A stretch of 5,075 nucleotides of DNA from an uncultured Bacilli bacterium (lineage in GTDB: Bacteria > Bacillota_I > Bacilli_A > RF39 > UBA660), in the NCBI GenBank assembly GCA_947628325.1, contig CANQZL010000116.1, forward strand, positions 1 through 5,075, written 5' to 3'. The notes beneath the pieces were generated by a model. It saw nothing but the letters and a program-made list of their open reading frames with translations, was not told the DNA's origin and made no database searches. The translations under genes were made by a program, and so were the position numbers. Positions 1 to 5,075 of this stretch are shown here, one piece after another. Positions within the stretch are counted from its first letter, which is position 1. Each line of letters opens with the position of its first letter.

Positions 1-3000
1 AGAGCATCAGATGGACAAATACTTGCACCAGGAACCAGTGTACCAGCAGATGGAGAAATGTATACAATAGTTGTTGATAGAACAGTTGTAGAAAAAGATT
101 ATTATAGAAGCGTCTTTGTTGGAGATAGACAAGTCCTTTCTGTACCAGACATTCAAAATTGTTCTCAAATTGGTGGTGAAGAATTCTTAAACGCTTCTTT
201 TAACAATGGAGAATGTCAAATTTTTGGTAAACAAACAACAGCAGAAAATCAATATATTGATGTAGTAGTTAGCACTTCTGATACAGATTATACTTATAAA
301 TTTTCAGTTGAAGATGGTTATGGTAGAACAGAAAGCGGATCTGATGGTTTTATTATAGACATTGATGATAATATAACTTATGGAGTAAATGATGAATATT
401 CAAACAAAAATAATTTCTTTACTTCAACATGTCGTAATTACATTGTAAAAGATGCTGGACTTAGTACAGATGGCGGACTTCAGTTTTCAAATTATAGTGT
501 TATAACTGATGGTTGCAATGATTCTGATGAATTTGTAGCATTATGTTTAGACCCAGCTAGAGGAAATCCCGCTGGAGGAGAATTATATTTTAAAACTTCT
601 GATATAAATAAAGATTCTGATTTCGGAAAATTAGTAGGATATATTGCTAAAATAGTAAATGAAAAACAAGCGAGTGATAGTAGCTTTTCATTCGGTTCAC
701 CAAGTAATCCTTATAAAGATGCCGCTATGGTAGCACTCAGAACAATTGCAATAATGGATGGTTATAGTGGAGGTATTTCAACAAGTGAATCAGTTTTAGT
801 TGGACATTATAATATGTATAAAAACCTTGCTACACAACTAAAAGATGTCTATAAGCAGGAATTGTCAAAAGAAGAAGAGAAAAATAAAATAACTAGTTTA
901 GTAAATGCTTGGAGTTTAAGCACTTCAACAAAAAATGTTTTAATACAAATATTATGTAATTATAAAGATTTTAAATTTAGCGATTTAGATGAATTTAAAA
1001 GAACTATTGAAAAAACCAATTATGAACAAGTTGGAAATGGATATATTTTAACTTATACTGGAACAATGACTTTGCCAGTTGGTGCTAAATTAGAAACTCC
1101 CCTTATAGGCACAGGAGTAAGAGGTTTTGGTAATGCTGGAGATAACGTTCGAGGAGAAGTAGTTAGTTTCGAAAAAAATGATGATTTAAGTACAGGATCT
1201 GTGGAAGTATATAACTATGCTTTTAAAATAACTGTTTTAGATGCATCAAAAGTAACACCACCAAAACAAAGAGACGAAGAAAAAAAATATAGTTTTATTT
1301 TAACAGTACATGATACCATGAATCAAAATAATTCTTTTATAATTAATCCAAATGAAAGTTCATTACAAAGAATGGTTGTGTTTAATTTTAAAAGTAGAAA
1401 AATGTATACATATTTTGATGTTTCGCCAAATACCAAAAATGCTTGTAATACATTACCTGCATTAGATTATAAAGCTTGTTATGATGATACTGGCGCATAT
1501 ATCTGTAATGATTCTTCTACATTTAATCCAGATCTTTTTAAAGGAGCTGGTTGTTGTAAATATGTTTTAGATGAAAACAAATATGAACATATTGTAAAAA
1601 ATGTTTGTGAAGGTAAGTGTGTAGTTTCTACAATGACTAATGCTTGTACTTTTCAACCACCTTGTACTGAGGAAGAAATTGAAAATAATACTTGTCATAT
1701 TGGGAAATCAGAAATCTATACAATAAAAGAGGGAGCTTATTATGAAGGTAATGGTAAATATAGCAATCAAATAGGAACTTGTATTGTACAGGTTACTGGA
1801 GGTTGGAGTGATAAAAAGGATGAAAACGGAAATTCATTAATGGTTGATAACTATGTTAATGATAATAATAGATATTGTCGAGTAAGTTGCGCTGAAGAGT
1901 GGAATATTTCAGCAGAAGGATTTGGTAATTTTGTTGGAGCAAATGCAATTACTGCTGGATCATACTTTAGTATTGATAAACCAATTTTTATAGCTGGTCA
2001 ACGTACTTGTTACACAACGTTTATTGATTATGATTCTTTCTTAGGACAAGTTGCAAGCGCTTCTAATGCTGTTGTAACGGCCTATAATGAGTATAGTAGA
2101 GTATCTCATATTTGGACGGATATTAATGGTGGAGATAATTATAGTTTTGATACTGTAGCTGGATTAGGATCAGGAAATAGAGGTTTGACTGTAGTTGAAC
2201 ATAATGATGTATGTTTAGAAGATGAAGAAATAATGAAACCAGTATATTCATGTAGCTCAGGTAGTCTAAGAGGAACACAGTGTTATCACTCAGCAAGTCC
2301 TTCATCAACTGGAACATGCCCATCTGGATATAGCTCAGGTGGATCTGGTGCAAGCAAATATTGCTATAAATACACGAGTGCTAGTTCTCATCAAGAAGGG
2401 ACAGGCGAATATAGGTGTAAGGTTGGTCAATTATATAGCGAAGTTTATGGTGCAGAATGGGCTCAATATCAATTATCAATGCCAGGAGAATTTGAAGGTG
2501 GAACTTATGAACGATTTACTTCACCAGGATATTCGGCTGGTAAATCTTCATATGTATCAAATCAAACAGTAAATACTTTAGGTGATTGTAAAAGCGAAGC
2601 CCTTCGTCCAGGGGTATCGGGGAGTATAGCACGAAAGCTAACAGGAACTTGTTATACATATGATGAAACTGGAATGCAGGCGGCATATAAAAAATTACGT
2701 GATGATTTAATGGCAGCAGTAGTTGGTGACGCTGATGCTATATTAGATACAGAATTTGAAATTATGAATAGTAATATGGCTGCTATTCAAGAGATGACAC
2801 AAGATATGTTTGACTGTCAGCATTTTCAATTATACAATACTACTGATGATGGTGTTAGAGCTAATAATACAATTTCAAAACAAACTTTATTAGGTCAAAG
2901 TAGAAATTATGTAAAAATAGATACGGCATTTGATCCTGCTGTTTCTTACACATATGATGAGCCTGTATTTATGACAATTTTACAAGATGATAATGTGCTA

Positions 3001-4671
3001 GAACGGTATACAGAATTAAATGATGCATATTATCAAAATTTTCCAGATAATAAAGGGGAAACGCATGATTCTTATGATTCGGCAACAGATAGACAAGTAG
3101 AAGTTTCACTAGATTGGTTCTCACCTAGTGACGTTACTTCAAAAGATAAAGATACGGTTCTTAAAGGTACTACTACTGGAGAAAAAGTTTTGCTTTCTCG
3201 TAATAAAATAAATACTTATTATTACAATACTGGAGGAAGACCATGGGGGGTAAATAGTTCTGAAGCTAAAAATTATCATCAGGATTCTTCTTTTGTTTCG
3301 GGAAGCCCACCATTAAAAAATGGACTTGCCGCCAAATGTACTATTAGTGCAAATAGTGATGGAACTTATTCTACTAGCACACCTGTAAAAGATGGTGTTT
3401 CAATGAGTAGTACAAAAGGATATAAACGAGTAAATTATTGGATTGGTGGACATTGCTCGGCCGTAGCGTTCAATTATGCAGAAGCTAATTACATTAAAAG
3501 TTCTATAACAAACAGTAGTTTTTATAAGAACAAAGGTCGCTGGTATGTTCGAGCAAACGATATAAAAGAACATGGTAATAATCTAGAAGAAGCATGGCTA
3601 AATGCAAGAAAACGTGATAGTAGTATTAGTTATGCCGATGATAAGGCAGAATTATGGTCTAAATTTGGAGGAACAAGTAATACATTCCCGATAAGTATTA
3701 CTACACCGCGTAACTTGTATCAATATACATACACCTTTGGCCAAATAGGCTCGTATAGTGATGGACGACTGGGACGAGTCATGGGAAATGGTGCCTTATC
3801 AGTCATTTCTACAAATAACAGAACTTGTTTTTATGAAATAGTTGAATCAGTGTGCAAGTGTTGTGGTGATCCGATAGTTACTTATGAAATAGAAGGTGTA
3901 CCTTCACCAGAAGTATATGTATCGGCTAATACTAGTTATAATTATGAACCTACTAATGAAGATAAAATCACTACAAGTTTAAATGGAACAATGGGATTTA
4001 CTAATTCAACAGTATCATTAAATGATTTAAATGCTGTTGGTAAAGCTGGAGGTCGTTTATTAGGAGCTAACTGGCAATCAGAAGGCATAAATGCCGCTGG
4101 GGAAGCAACAGGTGGTTCAGTATATAGATATGAAAATTCTCGTTTCCATACAGGAAAAGGTGGTTTGGCATTACAAGCTATAGAAGCAAATGGTGAGAAG
4201 ATTTATGAAGAGGTTCCTGAATACTCATTCCAACTAAGTCCTCAAACTTTAGCATCTATTAGAGAATATAATGACCAATACGGATATGGTATTGACTTTA
4301 ACAAATTAAAGGTTTATGGTCGATATTCAATAGCACCTTTAGACAATTGTACTGACATTAACAGCTGTCAATGGCAAGTTGGTGGATCGTATACAACAGA
4401 TCAATTTAACAATAATACTGTTACATTTAGACATTACGGTAGCGTATTCTTAGAAGAATTTATGGATGATTACTCGATAAGTAATGGTTTAAATAGATTA
4501 ACAGGAAACAATAACATCTGTGTTATTAAACAAGGTCAAACATACAATGACTTATTACACTTAAGCGATACAGGAAATTGTCGTTGGATTGATTATATTG
4601 ATAAAGAGGATAATGTTAAAAATTATGATGGTACTACATCAACAAGATACTTTAGATTAGCCTTTAAATAA
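1..4671 (+). CDS. Giant cysteine-rich, multi-domain putative surface/secreted protein (5'-partial)
   Basis: The frame is open from base 1, so the gene starts upstream; the first ATG (58-60) has no Shine-Dalgarno and is only an internal Met. Numbering from codon 1, 1556 residues are visible, ending in TAA with two in-frame TAA at 4681-4686. Seen: a beta-rich module (about 1-120); a segment with CLDPARGNPAGG (C182) and RTIAIM (247-252) resembling a thioester/TQXA adhesin domain; helices (about 262-340); a second beta-rich module (341-463); a Cys-rich stretch (482-670, 14 Cys); a Ser/Gly/Cys segment (751-806); an amphipathic helical segment (885-938); CKCCGDP (1285-1291); and a beta-rich C-terminus with four Cys. 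In total there are about 39 Cys. The protein is rich in Asn, Ser, Thr, Tyr and Gly, as in exported adhesin-like proteins. No LPXTG, C-terminal membrane helix or enzyme motif is visible, so any signal peptide or anchor must be upstream. The surface role is inferred; no specific function is recognised. Reading frame near certain. Confidence 0.93.
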   Translation, partial: RASDGQILAPGTSVPADGEMYTIVVDRTVVEKDYYRSVFVGDRQVLSVPDIQNCSQIGGEEFLNASFNNGECQIFGKQTTAENQYIDVVVSTSDTDYTYKFSVEDGYGRTESGSDGFIIDIDDNITYGVNDEYSNKNNFFTSTCRNYIVKDAGLSTDGGLQFSNYSVITDGCNDSDEFVALCLDPARGNPAGGELYFKTSDINKDSDFGKLVGYIAKIVNEKQASDSSFSFGSPSNPYKDAAMVALRTIAIMDGYSGGISTSESVLVGHYNMYKNLATQLKDVYKQELSKEEEKNKITSLVNAWSLSTSTKNVLIQILCNYKDFKFSDLDEFKRTIEKTNYEQVGNGYILTYTGTMTLPVGAKLETPLIGTGVRGFGNAGDNVRGEVVSFEKNDDLSTGSVEVYNYAFKITVLDASKVTPPKQRDEEKKYSFILTVHDTMNQNNSFIINPNESSLQRMVVFNFKSRKMYTYFDVSPNTKNACNTLPALDYKACYDDTGAYICNDSSTFNPDLFKGAGCCKYVLDENKYEHIVKNVCEGKCVVSTMTNACTFQPPCTEEEIENNTCHIGKSEIYTIKEGAYYEGNGKYSNQIGTCIVQVTGGWSDKKDENGNSLMVDNYVNDNNRYCRVSCAEEWNISAEGFGNFVGANAITAGSYFSIDKPIFIAGQRTCYTTFIDYDSFLGQVASASNAVVTAYNEYSRVSHIWTDINGGDNYSFDTVAGLGSGNRGLTVVEHNDVCLEDEEIMKPVYSCSSGSLRGTQCYHSASPSSTGTCPSGYSSGGSGASKYCYKYTSASSHQEGTGEYRCKVGQLYSEVYGAEWAQYQLSMPGEFEGGTYERFTSPGYSAGKSSYVSNQTVNTLGDCKSEALRPGVSGSIARKLTGTCYTYDETGMQAAYKKLRDDLMAAVVGDADAILDTEFEIMNSNMAAIQEMTQDMFDCQHFQLYNTTDDGVRANNTISKQTLLGQSRNYVKIDTAFDPAVSYTYDEPVFMTILQDDNVLERYTELNDAYYQNFPDNKGETHDSYDSATDRQVEVSLDWFSPSDVTSKDKDTVLKGTTTGEKVLLSRNKINTYYYNTGGRPWGVNSSEAKNYHQDSSFVSGSPPLKNGLAAKCTISANSDGTYSTSTPVKDGVSMSSTKGYKRVNYWIGGHCSAVAFNYAEANYIKSSITNSSFYKNKGRWYVRANDIKEHGNNLEEAWLNARKRDSSISYADDKAELWSKFGGTSNTFPISITTPRNLYQYTYTFGQIGSYSDGRLGRVMGNGALSVISTNNRTCFYEIVESVCKCCGDPIVTYEIEGVPSPEVYVSANTSYNYEPTNEDKITTSLNGTMGFTNSTVSLNDLNAVGKAGGRLLGANWQSEGINAAGEATGGSVYRYENSRFHTGKGGLALQAIEANGEKIYEEVPEYSFQLSPQTLASIREYNDQYGYGIDFNKLKVYGRYSIAPLDNCTDINSCQWQVGGSYTTDQFNNNTVTFRHYGSVFLEEFMDDYSISNGLNRLTGNNNICVIKQGQTYNDLLHLSDTGNCRWIDYIDKEDNVKNYDGTTSTRYFRLAFK
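430..765 (+). other. Thioester (TQXA)-like domain region, possibly lacking the partner Gln
   Basis: This is a sub-feature of the giant CDS, residues about 144-255. After C144 and C172 comes ALCLDPARGNPAGGELY with C182. About 65 residues later, after the helical FGKLVGYIAKIV, an Ala-rich helix carries RTIAIM (247-252). In Gram-positive thioester adhesin domains, a Cys in a (Y/F)C(L/I) context bonds to the Gln of a TQxA(I/L)W motif in a later helix. The Cys context, the P-x-G-x-x-Y spacing and the helix position fit, but RTIAIM has Thr where Gln is expected. This may be a degenerate thioester fold using a structural Cys, or a different domain. The assignment rests on motif resemblance only. Confidence 0.33.
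1444..2010 (+). other. Cysteine-rich region of the giant protein
   Basis: This is a sub-feature of the CDS, residues 482-670. Cysteines stand at 482, 493, 502, 518, 519, 536, 540, 549, 555, 565, 594, 626, 630 and 670, including one CC pair and two C-x3-C pairs. The even count and Asn/Asp/Thr-rich context suggest a disulfide-stabilised extracellular module. The spacing does not match a zinc finger or an EGF repeat that I can name. Disulfide bonding is inferred. Confidence 0.6.
2251..2418 (+). other. Ser/Gly-rich low-complexity segment with CPSGY-type cysteine motif
   Basis: This is a sub-feature of the CDS, residues 751-806. Cysteines at 751, 761, 773, 788 and 806 are 10-18 residues apart in Ser/Gly/Tyr-rich sequence, including TCPSGYSSGGSG and KYCYKY. 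It looks like one or two copies of a short cysteine-knot-like 'CPSGY...C' unit, of a kind often seen in tandem in large exported proteins of low-GC bacteria. The copies here are too divergent to call a true tandem repeat. Confidence 0.45.
2653..2814 (+). other. Helical / possible coiled-coil segment
   Basis: This is a sub-feature of the CDS, residues about 885-938. It is rich in Ala, Met, Leu, Asp and Glu, starts near MQAAYKKLRDDLMAAVV and runs through NMAAIQEMTQDMFD. It has no Pro and few Gly, in contrast with the beta-rich surroundings. Hydrophobic residues recur at 3-4 residue spacing. It probably forms a helical hairpin or stalk between the Cys-rich half and the C-terminal half, closed by C939. 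Confidence 0.45.
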
Positions 4672-4774
4672 CATAAAAAATAATAAAAAGAGAAACAGTT
4701 GAGTTTGTTTTATAATCTAAATTTTTATAAATCGTTAAATCAATCTAAAGTGCACAATTAAGTGCAATAGGTAT

Positions 4775-4810
4775 AAAAAAGTGCAATTATAAAAGAAAAT
4801 GCACTTTTTT
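4775..4810. terminator. Probable bidirectional intrinsic terminator
   Basis: AAAAAAGTGCA (4775-4785) is perfectly complementary to TGCACTTTTTT (4800-4810), with a 14-base loop. The GTGCA core is preceded by A6 and followed by T6, so a U-tract follows the stem on either strand. On the + strand it lies about 100 bases after the stop at 4671 and would end the giant gene's transcript. On the - strand it would end leftward transcription from the promoter at 4965-4992. The stem has few G-C pairs, so its strength is uncertain. Confidence 0.6.
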
Positions 4811-4876
4811 CAATGAATTTTAAAGAAAAAATAATATAAAAGTAGATAAAAATAAAAAAAAGTGATATATTATTAA

Positions 4877-4913
4877 CTGCAAGGAGAAAATTTCTCCACG
4901 CGAAAAAGTGCAG
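4877..4913. repeat. Nested inverted repeat / hairpin
   Basis: GGAGAAA (4883-4889) and TTTCTCC (4891-4897) form a near-perfect palindrome about A4890. CTGCA (4877-4881) and TGCAG (4909-4913) form an outer 5-bp pairing, and GTAGATA (4842-4848) with TATCTAC (4946-4952) could close a still larger structure. As DNA this could be a dyad operator; as RNA on either strand it could be a branched hairpin. No T-tract follows directly, so it is not a typical terminator. Confidence 0.4.
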
Positions 4914-4964
4914 ATATGTGTGAATTTTTAAAACTAAATGCACAATATCTACATTAATTTAAAA

Positions 4965-4992
4965 TTTATAAGATGGGCAATTTATTTGTCAA
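4965..4992 (-). promoter_or_regulatory. Probable sigma-A-type promoter, leftward
   Basis: Read on the - strand, TTGACA (4992-4987) is a perfect -35. TATAAA (4970-4965) is a five-of-six -10 after a 16-base spacer that is relatively G+C-rich for the region. AT-rich DNA upstream on that strand could act as an UP element. Transcription would begin near 4958 and run left toward the terminator at 4775-4810. No coding sequence with a ribosome binding site follows. Confidence 0.5.
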
Positions 4993-4996
4993 AGTT

Positions 4997-5033
4997 GATA
5001 TTTATAATTGGTAGTTATAAATATCTTTTTTTT
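4997..5033 (+). terminator. Probable + strand intrinsic terminator
   Basis: GATATTTATAA (4997-5007) and TTATAAATATC (5015-5025) form a perfect 11-bp stem with a 7-base loop, TTGGTAG, followed at once by T8 (5026-5033). The stem has only one G-C pair, so it may be a weak terminator. No T-tract follows on the - strand, which favours + strand use. It lies five bases beyond the -35 of the leftward promoter and may catch read-through from the giant gene. Confidence 0.5.
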
Positions 5034-5075
5034 AAATTAATATTTTAGCAATGAATCGTTTAACACAACATCATC

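Larger units (their letters stand above)
4748..4946. repeat. Cluster of AAGTGCA / TGCAC short repeats
   Basis: AAGTGCA occurs on the + strand at 4748-4754, 4760-4766, 4779-4785 and 4906-4912, and inverted as TGCACTT at 4800-4806. The first three continue into an AATTA-like tail (one has an extra CA). TGCACAAT is repeated exactly at 4751-4758 and 4939-4946, and AAATGCAC at 4797-4804 and 4936-4943. TGCA occurs seven times in about 200 bases, whereas such AT-rich sequence would give well under one by chance. The role is unknown; a binding-site array or remnants of a small repeat are possible. Confidence 0.55.
4775..4958 (-). ncRNA. Candidate small - strand transcript of about 180 nt
   Basis: This interval is defined only by signals: a leftward promoter (TTGACA, 16-base spacer, TATAAA) placing a start near 4958, and the bidirectional terminator whose leftward T6 ends at 4775. 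It contains the nested inverted repeats GTAGATA/TATCTAC (4842-4848 with 4946-4952), CTGCA/TGCAG (4877-4881 with 4909-4913) and the GGAGAAA/TTTCTCC hairpin. No known RNA family is recognised. A GTG-started frame of 61 hydrophobic codons (4758-4943) overlaps it but has no ribosome binding site and runs through the terminator. The sequence is very U-rich, so this remains speculative. Confidence 0.22.
4672..5075. other. Non-coding region with regulatory signals, no convincing complete gene
   Basis: These 404 bases follow the stop of the giant gene and are much more AT-rich than the coding part. All + strand frames are broken by frequent stops and no start codon has a suitably spaced ribosome binding site; the AAGGAG at 4881-4886 is not followed by a start codon. 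The stretch does hold two hairpin terminators, one leftward promoter, a cluster of AAGTGCA/TGCAC motifs and nested inverted repeats, listed separately. From 4672 to 4747 I see only AT-rich spacer with a weak A/T-only stem at 4693-4710. Confidence 0.7.

Noticed and set aside
58..60. ATG as the true start of the giant gene
   Set aside because: The frame is open through base 1, the preceding codons read as a plausible linker (ILAPGTSVPADGE), and there is no Shine-Dalgarno or signal peptide after the ATG.
2123..2572. Two short open frames of about 76 codons overlapping the giant gene, one on each strand
   Set aside because: Both lie wholly within the well-supported 1556-residue frame, lack ribosome binding sites and have low-complexity translations; they are shadows.
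3245..3250. G6 tract, and the A8 tract at 1280-1287, as phase-variation sites
   Set aside because: The tracts are short, the frame stays intact through both, and an A8 run is expected in such AT-rich DNA.
4729..4745. AAATCGTTAAATC, similar to GAATCGTTTAAC near 5053, as flanking direct repeats of a mobile element
   Set aside because: Only about 7-9 bases match in AT-rich sequence, with no transposase or terminal inverted repeats.
4881..4886. AAGGAG as a ribosome binding site
   Set aside because: No ATG, GTG or TTG lies at a workable distance on the + strand; the bases are part of the palindrome.
4758..4943. 61-codon - strand frame from GTG encoding a hydrophobic Phe/Ile/Leu/Tyr-rich peptide
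   Set aside because: No ribosome binding site, GTG start, runs through the probable terminator, and the hydrophobic composition is what T-rich non-coding DNA gives by chance. A small membrane peptide cannot be fully excluded because a promoter lies upstream.
4740..4946. CRISPR array
   Set aside because: The repeats are only 7-8 bases, irregularly spaced and in both orientations, unlike CRISPR repeats.
4995..5021. + strand promoter TTGATA with 15-base spacer to TATAAA
   Set aside because: The spacer is too short and the elements are the arms of the hairpin followed by T8, which is explained better as a terminator.

Overview
The window is AT-rich (coding part roughly one third G+C by eye, the non-coding right end much lower). 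It suggests a low-GC Firmicutes-type bacterium, possibly one of the uncultured gut Bacilli lineages. Codon use fits this: AGA dominates for Arg and A/T-ending codons prevail. Every Trp codon in the large gene is TGG and none is an in-frame TGA, which argues against a Mycoplasma-type code. The lineage is inferred from composition and protein style, not from a marker gene.

Positions 1-4671 are a single giant + strand reading frame, already open at the left edge, so the true start lies upstream. The visible part is 1556 residues and ends at TAA, with two further in-frame TAA codons shortly after. It reads as a very large extracellular or surface protein: alternating beta-rich modules, a small region resembling a thioester (TQXA-like) adhesin domain, a strongly cysteine-rich middle, a Ser/Gly/Cys low-complexity segment, a short helical segment, and a C-terminal beta-rich part. 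It has no C-terminal sortase motif or membrane anchor. No enzymatic function is recognisable.

Positions 4672-5075 hold no convincing complete gene but are not featureless. They contain a perfect 11-bp inverted repeat flanked by A and T tracts (a probable bidirectional terminator, 4775-4810). A good sigma-A-type promoter points leftward (4965-4992), and an AT-rich hairpin followed by T8 (4997-5033) looks like a + strand terminator. An unusual cluster of AAGTGCA/TGCAC motifs and a nested inverted repeat lie between them. The leftward promoter and the bidirectional terminator together would delimit a - strand transcript of about 180 nt, a candidate small RNA. The last ~40 bases could be the edge of another gene on either strand, which cannot be decided here.

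The most interesting points are the thioester-like region that keeps the Cys motif but seems to lack the partner Gln, the high cysteine content of an apparently exported Firmicutes-type protein, and the motif-dense intergenic region with its possible small transcript.
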